A DNA stretch of 64,000 nucleotides, taken from positions 142,234 to 206,233 of the forward strand of contig CALOAF010000011.1 of assembly GCA_942491385.1 (NCBI GenBank), given 5' to 3'. The stretch's first letter is position 1; each line of letters begins with the position of its first letter. Below, piece by piece: positions 8,750 to 17,580 of the stretch. A program made the position numbers and the translations under genes. The notes beneath the pieces were generated by a model. That model saw only the letters and a program-made list of their open reading frames with translations, was not told the origin of the DNA and did no database searches. The DNA comes from UBA6170 sp942491385. GTDB lineage: Bacteria > Chloroflexota > Anaerolineae > Anaerolineales > Anaerolineaceae.

Positions 8750-9694
8750 ATGTTAACCCATCATAGCAAAATCAATAATGAACCAGAATTACCCCCAATG
8801 GATGAAGGGTGGTGGGCATCAGTCCTGTCGGATGAGGAATCTCAGGAACCAGAAATGAACGATGGTGAAAGCAAAAATTCGCTTTCAGCTAGTACTTTAA
8901 TGGTGGATTGGGAGAAAGTTCAATCTGTTTTTGATCAAGATGAAATTTTAGAGTTATTTGTTCAGGGCTTCAACCGTGGTGGACTATTGGTTCAAGGAGA
9001 TAATATTCAAGGTTTTGTCCCGCTATCTCACCTGATCGCTTCCTTTCCTGATTGTGATGAAGATGAAAAACGGACGATTCTTTCAAATTATGTAGGGAAA
9101 ACGATAAAGTTAAAAGTTATCGAATGTGAACCAGGACAGGAAAGAGTTGTTTTGTCTGAAAGAGCTGCACTCTCTGGAGAAGGTAGTCGCAAAGCTTTGT
9201 TTCAAACCCTTAAAACCGGTTCTATTGTGAACGGGATTATCACAAACATAACTGATTTTGGCGTATTTGTTGATCTCGGTGGTGTGGAAGGTTTGATTCA
9301 TGTTTCAGAATTGTCTTGGGGTAGGGTACAACATCCGGGAGAAATTTTAACGCTTGGTCAACCAATTAAAGTGTTGGTGTTGCAGGTAAGTGAAGAAAAC
9401 GCCCGAATTGCATTAAGTCTAAAACGTCTTTTTAGAAATCCGTGGGAGTCATTAGCAGAAATGTATGTCACCGGTGATATTGTTTCCGCAACCGTAACTG
9501 CCATCACTCGGTTTGGAGTTTTTGCCCGTTTAGAAGAAGGTATTGAAGGGTTAATTCACATTTCATCTATTCAAGTGGGATCAGGTCAAAAAGATTTGGA
9601 TAGTATGTTCAAAACCGGCCAAGTGGTTACAGTCAAAATTCTCCACATCGATATAGAGAGAAGACGTTTAGGTTTAGGTCTGCTGGATGAGTAA
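8750..9694 (+). CDS. S1 RNA-binding domain protein (ribosomal protein S1-like)
   Basis: A protein of about 314 residues with an acidic N-terminal tail and three S1 modules. The first (about 55-130) is poorly conserved; the second (about 150-220, GIITNITDFGVFVDLGGVEGLIHVSEL) and third (about 236-308, VTAITRFGVFARLEEGIEGLIHISS) are canonical. It should bind single-stranded RNA, as S1-type proteins do on the ribosome. It is shorter than the six-repeat proteobacterial S1. GGAGG at 8740-8744 selects ATG 8750. Its stop overlaps the ftsK start by 8 bases, so the two are translationally coupled. Confidence 0.88.
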   Translation: MLTHHSKINNEPELPPMDEGWWASVLSDEESQEPEMNDGESKNSLSASTLMVDWEKVQSVFDQDEILELFVQGFNRGGLLVQGDNIQGFVPLSHLIASFPDCDEDEKRTILSNYVGKTIKLKVIECEPGQERVVLSERAALSGEGSRKALFQTLKTGSIVNGIITNITDFGVFVDLGGVEGLIHVSELSWGRVQHPGEILTLGQPIKVLVLQVSEENARIALSLKRLFRNPWESLAEMYVTGDIVSATVTAITRFGVFARLEEGIEGLIHISSIQVGSGQKDLDSMFKTGQVVTVKILHIDIERRRLGLGLLDE

Positions 9695-11897
9695 AAAATC
9701 TGGAAGAAGAAAGACAAAAAAATATCAGCTCGAAAACGATCAAAACCCAAATGATCATCAACAAAATTGGTTAAATAAAATACAACCAATTCTGACCCGT
9801 TATGGACTGGATATTTTCGGGGTTTCGATGTTTGCAATTGCTGTTTTAACCTTGTTTGGCCTGATCAGATGGACGACCGGAAGTATCATCTCGAATTGGG
9901 TTAATTTATTAAACCAATGGTTTGGTTGGGGCAGTTATTTTTTTGTGATTGTTTTTGTTGCCTTTGGATTTTGGAGTTTTCGAAAAAGAATTTTTGGAGA
10001 TTTTCAGTTCCCATTATCCAAGGTCTTAGCTATTGAAATCAGTTTTTTTGTATTAATCGCGTTACTTTCCATTTATGGGGGTATGGATCTACAAAGGGCT
10101 GAATCGGGGATGGATGGAGGTTTTATTGGTTGGGGTTTGGCGAATTTATTCTCCAGGGTTTTGCCTGAACCAGTCTTATCCATTATCTTTATTTTTCTTT
10201 TTATCATCAGCATTGCTCTTGGGACTGGTTTTTTCTCGTTTTTTATCAAAAAATTGGATAAATGGTCTGAAGCTTACATTCTTAATAAAGGTTTGAATGA
10301 GCTGGCAGGTTTTACACAAATCTCTTCATCAGAAATTGATTTGGAAAATAAATTGTCTAGAGATGAGAAAATCCTCGAAAAATTAAAAAGGCAAACGATT
10401 ATGACACCTGCAGCAACTATTGAAAGGCAGGAAAATTTACCACCATTTGACCTTTTAGCTGCGGAACAGGTTTTTGTCATGGATAATGTTCAGGTGCAGC
10501 TGATGGGCGAACAAATAGAAAAGACCCTGGAAGAATTTGGAGTGCCTGCCAGAGTTGCCGGATATCGCATTGGTCCAACTGTCACCCAATTTGCCGTTGA
10601 ACCAGGTTTTGTGGAAAAAGAGAACCCGGATGGCACAATCAATAAACATAAAGTGCGCGTATCTCAGATTTCTTCGCTGGCTCGGGATCTGGCATTGGCT
10701 TTATCCGCAGAACGATTAAGGGTTGAAGCACCTGTGCCAGGAAGGTCATACGTCGGTATTGAAGTACCGAACATGCAATCAAAGATGGTTCGGTTACGAC
10801 CTATCCTGGAATCCGAAGTTTTTCAAAAACTTCGCTCACCTTTAAGCCTGGCTTTAGGGCAGGATGTGTCTGGGGCACCGGTTGTCGCTGATTTGATAAA
10901 AATGCCCCATATGCTTATTGCTGGTACCACTGGGTCTGGCAAGTCGGTCTGTGTAGGTGCAATTACAACCTGTTTACTGATGAATAACTCACCAGATAAT
11001 TTGCGAATAGCCATGTTAGATCCAAAAATGGTTGAATTGGTGCGATTTAATGGTGTCCCCCACTTGCTAGGAAAAGTTGAAACAAGTGTTGAACGCATGG
11101 TGGGCGTGTTACGTTGGGCAATCTCCGAAATGGATCAACGCTATCGATTGTTAGAAGAAGCCAGAGCAAGAGATCTGGATGCCTATAACATGAAAATGGT
11201 ACGGAAAAATCAAGCCACACTTCCCAGAATAGTGATTATTATTGATGAACTGGCGGATTTGATGTTATCTTCGCCTGACCAAACAGAACATAGTTTGGTT
11301 CGATTAGCGCAGATGGCACGTGCTGTGGGTATTCACCTGATTGTTGCGACTCAACGTCCTAGTGTGGACGTGGTGACAGGTTTGATTAAAGCTAACTTTC
11401 CTGCCAGAATAGCTTTTACGGTAGCATCATCGATCGATTCTCGGGTGATTCTGGATATGAATGGAGCAGAATCATTAATGGGCAAGGGAGATATGTTATT
11501 CCTGTCACCGGATGTTGGTGCTCCACAGCGGGCGCAAGGCGTTATTGTCACCGACCGTGAAATTGATCAAATTATTGAATTTTGGAGACAGTCCGAACCG
11601 ATCAAACTTGATGAACCGGCACCCTGGGAAGGACTAATGAAAGTTATGGCAGAAGAGGGGGGAGATGACCTGGTGAAACAAGCGATTGATCTGGTGAAAA
11701 CCAGTCGCAGAGCTTCAGCTTCGTTATTACAGCGTCGTTTACGGATAGGATTCCCCATGGCAGCCAGGGTATTAGATCAATTAGAGGAGTTGGGGGTTGT
11801 TGGTCCTAGCCAGGGTGGGGGCAAAGATCGGGAAGTTATGATTGATGTGGATGATGATTGGCAGGATATAAAAAATGCAAGTGAAGATGAGGAATAA
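9687..11897 (+). CDS. ftsK: DNA translocase FtsK/SpoIIIE
   Basis: A 736-residue inner-membrane motor that pumps chromosome ends through the division septum. Four hydrophobic helices lie at about residues 35-210, then a short linker. The alpha/beta motor domain has Walker A GTTGSGKS at 413-420 and a Walker B IIIIDELADLM near residue 515. A C-terminal winged-helix gamma domain (about 660-725, ASASLLQRRLRIGFPMAARVLDQLEELGVVG) would read polar DNA motifs. All parts of a full FtsK are present, with a shorter linker than in E. coli. The start overlaps the S1 gene. Confidence 0.95.
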   Translation: MSKKSGRRKTKKYQLENDQNPNDHQQNWLNKIQPILTRYGLDIFGVSMFAIAVLTLFGLIRWTTGSIISNWVNLLNQWFGWGSYFFVIVFVAFGFWSFRKRIFGDFQFPLSKVLAIEISFFVLIALLSIYGGMDLQRAESGMDGGFIGWGLANLFSRVLPEPVLSIIFIFLFIISIALGTGFFSFFIKKLDKWSEAYILNKGLNELAGFTQISSSEIDLENKLSRDEKILEKLKRQTIMTPAATIERQENLPPFDLLAAEQVFVMDNVQVQLMGEQIEKTLEEFGVPARVAGYRIGPTVTQFAVEPGFVEKENPDGTINKHKVRVSQISSLARDLALALSAERLRVEAPVPGRSYVGIEVPNMQSKMVRLRPILESEVFQKLRSPLSLALGQDVSGAPVVADLIKMPHMLIAGTTGSGKSVCVGAITTCLLMNNSPDNLRIAMLDPKMVELVRFNGVPHLLGKVETSVERMVGVLRWAISEMDQRYRLLEEARARDLDAYNMKMVRKNQATLPRIVIIIDELADLMLSSPDQTEHSLVRLAQMARAVGIHLIVATQRPSVDVVTGLIKANFPARIAFTVASSIDSRVILDMNGAESLMGKGDMLFLSPDVGAPQRAQGVIVTDREIDQIIEFWRQSEPIKLDEPAPWEGLMKVMAEEGGDDLVKQAIDLVKTSRRASASLLQRRLRIGFPMAARVLDQLEELGVVGPSQGGGKDREVMIDVDDDWQDIKNASEDEE

Positions 11898-11918
11898 TTA
11901 AGTTTCACAGCTTGTGTC

Positions 11919-11947
11919 TTGACAGTTCTTTAGCCGTAAGATAGGAT
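11919..11947 (+). promoter_or_regulatory. Sigma-70-type promoter before the phosphatidyltransferase gene
   Basis: A perfect TTGACA (11919-11924) is followed by a 17-base spacer and TAGGAT (11942-11947, four of six consensus bases). It lies in the 87-base gap after ftsK and would start transcription about 30 bases before the TTG start at 11985. Confidence 0.65.
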
Positions 11948-11984
11948 AAGCAAATCAAAAAAGGATGAGATTGTAGGTGGATTT

Positions 11985-12626
11985 TTGGAAAATTCTGAAA
12001 AGAAGAAATTAAGTTTTTCTGACCTGATGCGAAAGAAATTCAAAGGCATCCTGGATCCGATTGGTAGATTTCTCAACAACTTAGGTCTCAAACCAAATTT
12101 CATCACCATTCTGGGTTTGGTCGGTCAAATCATCGCTGCGGTTTTCATCGCTTTTGGTGAAATCATGTGGGGTGGCCTGATCTTGTTGGTTTTTGCTCCA
12201 ATAGATGCTTTGGATGGCACCATGGCTCGGTTAAGAAATGAACCTACGCGCTTTGGTGGCTTCGTCGATTCGGTCACTGATCGCTATTCAGAATTGATTG
12301 TATTTGCTGGTTTGCTTTATCACTTTGCCATAATTCAAAATACCCTGGCAATCATGCTGGTTTTCTTTGCAGCAATTGGTTCGATCATGGTTTCCTATAC
12401 CAGAGCGCGTGCAGAAGCCTTAAATTACGACGCAAAAGTTGGATTGTTGACCAGGTTGGAACGATTGGTTGTTCTCATTCCATGTCTGGTGTTTAATATC
12501 CCTTTGGTGGCTCTATGGATTTTAGCCATTGTGGCAAATTTTACTGCCTTCCAAAGAATATATTCTGTTCGTAAACAGGCTTATTTGGCACAGGATGTAG
12601 TGGGTTTAAAAAAAGTTAATAAGTAG
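11985..12626 (+). CDS. CDP-alcohol phosphatidyltransferase family protein
   Basis: A 213-residue inner-membrane enzyme that moves a phosphatidyl group from CDP-diacylglycerol to an alcohol such as glycerol 3-phosphate or inositol phosphate. The full family signature D-x2-D-G-x2-A-R-x(n)-G-x3-D-x3-D is visible as DALDGTMAR followed by GGFVDSVTD, at about residues 72-102. About five or six hydrophobic helices are present. The start is TTG 11985 after GTAGGTGG; ATG 12027 is possible. The alcohol substrate is not readable, so I give no symbol; pgsA-like or phosphatidylinositol-phosphate synthase are candidates. It is followed 9 bases later by lgt, another envelope-lipid gene. Confidence 0.85.
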   Translation: MENSEKKKLSFSDLMRKKFKGILDPIGRFLNNLGLKPNFITILGLVGQIIAAVFIAFGEIMWGGLILLVFAPIDALDGTMARLRNEPTRFGGFVDSVTDRYSELIVFAGLLYHFAIIQNTLAIMLVFFAAIGSIMVSYTRARAEALNYDAKVGLLTRLERLVVLIPCLVFNIPLVALWILAIVANFTAFQRIYSVRKQAYLAQDVVGLKKVNK

Positions 12627-12635
12627 AGGTGTAAT

Positions 12636-13478
12636 ATGCCCGAAGGTTTTTATATTGGTAAATTATTTATTCATTTCTATGGCGTCATCATTATGTTTGG
12701 TGCCGTTATGGCAGCCTGGCTTGCTACTGTTGAAGCGAAACGCCGGGGACATAATCCGGATGTAGTCTGGGACGTGATGCCCTGGCTATTAATAGCCGGC
12801 ATCGTCGGCGCGCGGATATGGCACATCCTCACTCCCCCGGCATCTATGGTGGAATTGGGTATTACCACAAAATATTATCTGACGCATCCACTTGATGCTA
12901 TTAATATTAGAGCAGGTGGCCTCGGCATCCCTGGTGGTGTTATGGGTGGTGCATTAGCATTATGGTTATATACGCGAAAAAAGAAATTAAGTTTTGCTTC
13001 CTGGGTGGATATTATCGCTCCTGGTCTGGCACTGGCACAAGGTATTGGCAGATGGGGAAATTTCATCAATCAGGAACTATACGGCGCACCAACGGATCTC
13101 CCCTGGGCAATTTTTATTGAACCATCAAGAAGACTGGCAGAATTTATGGATGTCGCTTATTACCATCCAATGTTTTTCTACGAATCAATGTGGAATTTAC
13201 TGAATATGGCTGTTTTGTTGATTCTAGGCAGAAAATTAAAAGATAAATTATTCAGAGGCGATATATTTCTGATTTATTTGGTGATTTACCCATTGGGCAG
13301 ATTCTTGCTCGAGTTTATCCGCCTGGACCCTTCGAATGTTGGTGGCATCAATGCTAATCAAACGATTATGGCAATCATTGCTATTTCATCATTGATAATT
13401 CTGGTATTGAAAAGAACCATGTTAAAGGATAAACAAAGCATTGAAGTTTATCCATCTGTCACTGAAAAGGTTGGATAA
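12636..13478 (+). CDS. lgt: Prolipoprotein diacylglyceryl transferase
   Basis: A 280-residue inner-membrane enzyme that adds diacylglycerol to the lipobox cysteine of prolipoproteins, the step before LspA (2000-2545). Seven hydrophobic helices are visible. The Lgt signature appears as GRWGNFINQELYGAPT near residues 143-158, with the upstream GARIWHIL segment and a downstream PLGRFLLEFIRLD motif. The start follows an AGAGGTG ribosome site. It sits between the phosphatidyltransferase and an ABC exporter, in one run of closely spaced genes. Confidence 0.95.
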   Translation: MPEGFYIGKLFIHFYGVIIMFGAVMAAWLATVEAKRRGHNPDVVWDVMPWLLIAGIVGARIWHILTPPASMVELGITTKYYLTHPLDAINIRAGGLGIPGGVMGGALALWLYTRKKKLSFASWVDIIAPGLALAQGIGRWGNFINQELYGAPTDLPWAIFIEPSRRLAEFMDVAYYHPMFFYESMWNLLNMAVLLILGRKLKDKLFRGDIFLIYLVIYPLGRFLLEFIRLDPSNVGGINANQTIMAIIAISSLIILVLKRTMLKDKQSIEVYPSVTEKVG

Positions 13479-13511
13479 TCTTTGTGATTATTGCATGAGA
13501 AGCGAGGACAA

Positions 13512-14441
13512 TTGATCGAAACGCAGGGACTGACTAAAAACTTTGATGATTTTACAGCGGTCAGTCGACTAAACCTGAATGTGGAGTCAGGGCAGATTTT
13601 GGCTTTGTTAGGGCCAAATGGCGCTGGGAAAACGACGACTGTGCGCATGTTATCCTCCATTCTGAGGCCCAGTAATGGCTGGGCGAAGGTGGCTGGGTAT
13701 GATGTAGCCACACAGCCATCAGAGGTAAGAAAAATGGTTGGTGTTTTAACCGAACACCACGGCCTATATGGAAGAATGAATGCAGAAGAATATCTAATCT
13801 TCTTCGGTCAGTTGTATGGATGTTCAAGACCACATGTATTGAGTCAAATCAATCCCTTGTTGGACCAATTAGGCATGGATCAATACCGCAAGAAACGCCT
13901 GGGGGAATACTCAAAAGGGATGCGTCAGAAATTAGCGCTCATTAGAGCATTAATTCATGAACCCCCAGTTTTATTATTGGATGAACCCACATCGGCTATG
14001 GATCCTGAAAGTGCGATGATCGTACGCTCAGCTATAAAAAGCTTAAGCAATAAAGAACGAACAATCATTTTGTGCACACATAATTTGGCTGAAGCAGAAG
14101 AATTATGTAACCAAATAGCAATCATTCAGGAAGGCAAGATTATCTTAAATAAATCTATGCAGGAAGTAAAAAATTCACTGGTAGGATCACCAATTTTTGC
14201 TGCCAGGTTTGTTGAACCGGTCACTGAAGATGTTCGTGAATTACCTGAAGGGATCCAGATTGTGAATAAAGTCGACGGTGTTATTTATTTCAAGGTGGAA
14301 AAACCCGTTTCCCAAAACCCAATCCTGATACGGCTCCTCTCAGAAAAGTACAACTTATTGTCTTTTGAGGAAGTCCCGATCAAACTGGAAGACGCCTATC
14401 TGAGAGCCATTGGTCAGGTGAAAAGAGAGATCCATGTTTGA
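13512..14441 (+). CDS. ABC transporter ATP-binding protein
   Basis: A protein of about 309 residues that would power the ABC-2-type permease encoded next to it. Walker A GPNGAGKTT, the signature YSKGMRQKLALIRAL, Walker B LLLDEPTSAMDP and the switch histidine (LCTHNLAEAEE) are all present; a DrrA-like C-terminal extension follows. The start is uncertain: TTG 13512 has a GAGGA just upstream and gives the usual MIETQGLTK beginning, while TTG 13491 would add seven residues. The stop overlaps the permease start by 8 bases. Transported substrate unknown. Confidence 0.9.
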   Translation: MIETQGLTKNFDDFTAVSRLNLNVESGQILALLGPNGAGKTTTVRMLSSILRPSNGWAKVAGYDVATQPSEVRKMVGVLTEHHGLYGRMNAEEYLIFFGQLYGCSRPHVLSQINPLLDQLGMDQYRKKRLGEYSKGMRQKLALIRALIHEPPVLLLDEPTSAMDPESAMIVRSAIKSLSNKERTIILCTHNLAEAEELCNQIAIIQEGKIILNKSMQEVKNSLVGSPIFAARFVEPVTEDVRELPEGIQIVNKVDGVIYFKVEKPVSQNPILIRLLSEKYNLLSFEEVPIKLEDAYLRAIGQVKREIHV

Positions 14442-15852
14442 TCAACTCAAGCCAGCTCTGGTCATAACCAAACGAGAGGTACGGGATCAATTTCGTGATT
14501 GGCGTATCATCTTCCCCATTCTGGGATTAACAATATTCTTCCCATTTTTAATGAATTTCACCACTGCTCAGGTACTTCAATTTGTCAATCGCTATGGAGC
14601 TTCAATTGTTGGGGAACGACTGGTTCCTTTTTCGATGATGATCGTTGGCTTTTTCCCTATCTCAGTTTCTCTGGTGATTGCGTTAGAGAGTTTTGTTGGC
14701 GAGAAAGAACGTGGCAGTATTGAACCATTATTTAATACACCATTGTTGGACTGGCAAATCTATATTGGAAAATTACTATCTTCGATTGTACCCCCATTGT
14801 TTGCCAGTTTTTTTGGTATGGCAGTTTATTGCGCTGGATTGATCATTAATCATGTTCCTTTGCCAGGTCTCCATCTAATCATTCAGATAATCGTCATCAC
14901 GATTATTCAAGCAATTGTAATGGTTGCGGGAGCGGTGGTAGTTTCTTCCCAGGCAACCTCCGTTCGCGCAGCAAATTTATTAGCCAGTTTTATTATCATT
15001 CCCATGGCATTGTTAATTCAAGGTGAAAGTATCGTGATGTTCTGGGGAGACTACCTGACCTTATGGTGGGTGGTTTTTGGATTATTCATCCTGGCTATCC
15101 TGCTATTAAGAATTGGCCTTGCCCATTTTAGTCGGGAAGAATTGCTGGGAAGAGAAATCGATGTGCTTAATTTCCGATGGGGGTGGAAGATTTTCCGCAT
15201 GAGTTTTATTGGAAATGCAACCAATCTCAGGAATTGGTACAAATTTGAAATTTTTCCTTACATTAAAGAAATCCGTTATTCTATTTTGGTCATCAGTATT
15301 CTCGTTCTGGCAGGTTTTTTGGTTGGTAAGTCACAGATTACCAGATTTGAGTTTCCAATGGATCAATTAGGACTTGAAAATATGAAAGGTCAACTAGCTC
15401 AATTGAGTCAAAATTGGTCGATTGGAAATTTCTCACCAGTTCTTCTGATTTTCTGGCAGAACCTTCGGGTTTTATTACTGGCATTTATTCTAGGTGTGAT
15501 TTCCCTGGGGATATTTGGTATATTACCTTTATTCGTGTCCGTTAGTCTGGTTGGATATATCATTGGGTTATTAGGCAATCTAGATTCAAGCATCAGCACC
15601 TATATTATTGGCTTTATTCTGCCGCATGGCATTATTGAGATTCCTGCTGCGGTGATTGCCACGGCTGCTATTTATCAAATTGGCGTCATTCTCGCTACAC
15701 CAAATATCCAATTAACCATTGGCGAAGTATGGCTGAAATCAATCGCTAATTGGGCGAAGGTGATGGTTGGTTTGGTAATCCCGTTGTTGTTTATTGCTGC
15801 CGTGATTGAAGCCTGGTTCACACCTGCGATCGCATTGTGGATTATTCCGTAG
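14434..15852 (+). CDS. ABC-2 type permease fused to a SpoIIM-like domain
   Basis: A 472-residue integral membrane protein. The first about 250 residues look like an ABC-2 permease: VITKREVRDQFRDWR, then the ESFVGEKERGSIEPLFNTPL loop and several helices. The C-terminal about 170 residues resemble the SpoIIM/DUF95 family, with about four helices and the recognisable FILPHGIIEIPAAVIA motif. The permease forms the transporter with the ATPase at 13512. The SpoIIM part often stands alone next to such genes elsewhere; here it is fused. It converges with an HNH gene 5 bases downstream. Confidence 0.85.
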   Translation: MFDQLKPALVITKREVRDQFRDWRIIFPILGLTIFFPFLMNFTTAQVLQFVNRYGASIVGERLVPFSMMIVGFFPISVSLVIALESFVGEKERGSIEPLFNTPLLDWQIYIGKLLSSIVPPLFASFFGMAVYCAGLIINHVPLPGLHLIIQIIVITIIQAIVMVAGAVVVSSQATSVRAANLLASFIIIPMALLIQGESIVMFWGDYLTLWWVVFGLFILAILLLRIGLAHFSREELLGREIDVLNFRWGWKIFRMSFIGNATNLRNWYKFEIFPYIKEIRYSILVISILVLAGFLVGKSQITRFEFPMDQLGLENMKGQLAQLSQNWSIGNFSPVLLIFWQNLRVLLLAFILGVISLGIFGILPLFVSVSLVGYIIGLLGNLDSSISTYIIGFILPHGIIEIPAAVIATAAIYQIGVILATPNIQLTIGEVWLKSIANWAKVMVGLVIPLLFIAAVIEAWFTPAIALWIIP

Positions 15853-15857
15853 TCAAA

Positions 15858-16361
15858 TTACCATCCTTGCAGGAAGGGCAGCCATGTTTGGTCTGTTTGC
15901 ATACTTCTGGCAAAAATATAAAGCGCATTTCCAGGAGGTGGTTTGGGTGGTCGCAATAATTTCATCCCAGAATCCTGGACAGTTCTCCCCCCTTTTCTAT
16001 GATTGCAAACAGAGCAGGCTGTCACGAGGTTTTCCCACGAGAACTCTCCCCCCAAACGCTTGGGGATGACATGATCCACTGTAAGTGTGGATGCTTGATT
16101 ACCGCAGTACTGGCAGGTGTGATGATCCCGCCGGAAGATCTCTTTGCGGGTTAAATGAACCTGTGCTCTGGGTCGATGGATCATTTTTTGAAGGCGGATG
16201 ACGGAAGGAATCGGGAACTGTTGATTGATGCTATTGATATAACCACGGCCATTGCTTACCAGAGTCGCTTTTTCTGTGAGGATGAGTCCAAACGCGCGTC
16301 TAAAATCACAGATATTGATAGGTTCAAAATTTGCGTTCAAAACGAGTACTTGATATGCCAT
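15858..16361 (-). CDS. HNH endonuclease family protein
   Basis: A 167-residue protein of the HNH family often found in Chloroflexi, Actinobacteria and Cyanobacteria. The N-terminal half starts VLVLNANFEPINICDFRRAF. The HNH zinc finger follows at about residues 80-135: CQYCG, then LTVDHVIPKRLGGE with the catalytic histidine, then NLVTACSVCNHRKGG with the second cysteine pair. It is complete and likely binds and cuts DNA, but its target and role are unknown. It converges with the permease gene and diverges from the epimerase gene; an extended -10 lies 18 bases upstream. Confidence 0.88.
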   Translation of the reverse strand: MAYQVLVLNANFEPINICDFRRAFGLILTEKATLVSNGRGYINSINQQFPIPSVIRLQKMIHRPRAQVHLTRKEIFRRDHHTCQYCGNQASTLTVDHVIPKRLGGEFSWENLVTACSVCNHRKGGRTVQDSGMKLLRPPKPPPGNALYIFARSMQTDQTWLPFLQGW

Positions 16362-16378
16362 ATTATCCCTAAATTAAA

Positions 16379-16387
16379 ATTATAGCA
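16379..16387 (-). promoter_or_regulatory. Extended -10 promoter for the HNH gene
   Basis: On the minus strand this reads TGCTATAAT, a perfect extended -10. It ends 17 bases before the HNH start codon, leaving room for an AGGG ribosome site. No clear -35 is seen. Confidence 0.5.
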
Positions 16388-16542
16388 GAATGTAATAAGA
16401 ACTCGTACGACCATGAAAATATTTATTCAATAAAAGAAATTTTATTTCTTCTTTGTACAAACCATCTATGTACAAACAACAAATAGGATAGAGAAGATGT
16501 ATAATCTGATTCATCATTGATTCAGACAGAAAAGGAAATGGG

Positions 16543-17451
16543 ATGAAAATTCTTATCTCTGGTGGTACCGGACTGATTGGCCAGGCACTCATAAATAATT
16601 TTGTTCAAGCTGGAGACCAGGTAATTGTTTTAACACGAAGTACAAAAGGGCGAGTTGATAATAACTCCATTCAATATATCCCCTGGGATGCAAGATCGGC
16701 AGAGCCTCTTGTTGGGCTAATCCCAGAAATCGACACAGTTATCAATTTAGCTGGTGAAAATATCGGTGAGGGGCATTGGTCAAATGCAAAGAAAGAACGA
16801 ATTGTTAATTCAAGAGTTTTGGCCGGAAATGCTTTGTCAAGGGCAATCCTGGAGTCTCATCATCGACCTGAAATATTTATTCAAGCTTCAGCAGTAGGAT
16901 ATTATGGTCCAAATGATGAGCAACAATTAGATGAATCATCCCCCAATGGGGCAGGATTTTCAGCTGATGTAGCCAGACGCTGGGAAGAATCTTCAAAAGA
17001 ACTCGATCCATCTGACGTCCGGCGTGTGATAATTCGTATAGGTATTGTACTTGATCGACAATCCGGCGCACTGCCTTTGATGGTTTTACCATTCAGAATG
17101 TTTGTTGGGGGTCCAATTGGAAATGGCCGGCAGTTTGTTTCCTGGATCCATTTACAGGATGTCGTCCGGGCGATTGATTTTGCTGTCCGCAATAAACCCT
17201 TAAGCGGTCCTGTAAATCTTACATCGCCGCAATCTTGCACCAACGCAGAATTTGGGAAAGTGATTGGGAAAGTGCTTCGAAGACCATTTTGGTTTCCTAC
17301 GCCTGCGTTCGCGTTGGAATTAGTACTGGGAGAGAAAAGCACGCTCGTTCTGGATGGACAAAAAGTCTATCCAAAAAACCTGCTTGAAAATGGATTCCAA
17401 TTCAAATATCCAGACTTAGAGAGCGCTCTAAGAAACATTTACCATCAGTAA
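16543..17451 (+). CDS. TIGR01777-family NAD(P)-binding epimerase/dehydratase-like protein
   Basis: A 302-residue extended short-chain dehydrogenase of the YfcH/TIGR01777 type. The Rossmann glycine motif GGTGLIGQAL is at residues 6-15, followed by INLAGENIGEGHW, the YYG catalytic-like motif (SAVGYYG, about 113-119), FVSWIHLQDVVRAI and the C-terminal DUF1731-like PTPAFALELVLGEKS segment. The reaction is not established for this family. The start ATG 16543 has a modest AAGGAAA upstream. It is followed by tyrS after 129 bases that contain a possible promoter. Confidence 0.88.
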   Translation: MKILISGGTGLIGQALINNFVQAGDQVIVLTRSTKGRVDNNSIQYIPWDARSAEPLVGLIPEIDTVINLAGENIGEGHWSNAKKERIVNSRVLAGNALSRAILESHHRPEIFIQASAVGYYGPNDEQQLDESSPNGAGFSADVARRWEESSKELDPSDVRRVIIRIGIVLDRQSGALPLMVLPFRMFVGGPIGNGRQFVSWIHLQDVVRAIDFAVRNKPLSGPVNLTSPQSCTNAEFGKVIGKVLRRPFWFPTPAFALELVLGEKSTLVLDGQKVYPKNLLENGFQFKYPDLESALRNIYHQ

Positions 17452-17483
17452 AAGCGAAAAATATTTTCTGGTTTTGCGCTAAA

Positions 17484-17513
17484 TTGACTAATTGAACATA
17501 AATACTCTGTAGT
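17484..17513 (+). promoter_or_regulatory. Possible promoter upstream of tyrS
   Basis: TTGACT (17484-17489), 18-base spacer, TGTAGT (17508-17513). The -35 is strong and the -10 is weak. No T-box-like specifier or terminator structure is apparent in the short leader before ATG 17581. Confidence 0.3.
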
Positions 17514-17580
17514 CTCACTTTGCCAGGTTCAATTCATGTTAGAATTGCGAATACTTAATTTGAAAGGTGGTATTGATAGA

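Noticed and set aside
17452..17580. T-box riboswitch before tyrS
   Set aside because: The leader is too short and lacks a T-box sequence and a terminator/antiterminator pair.
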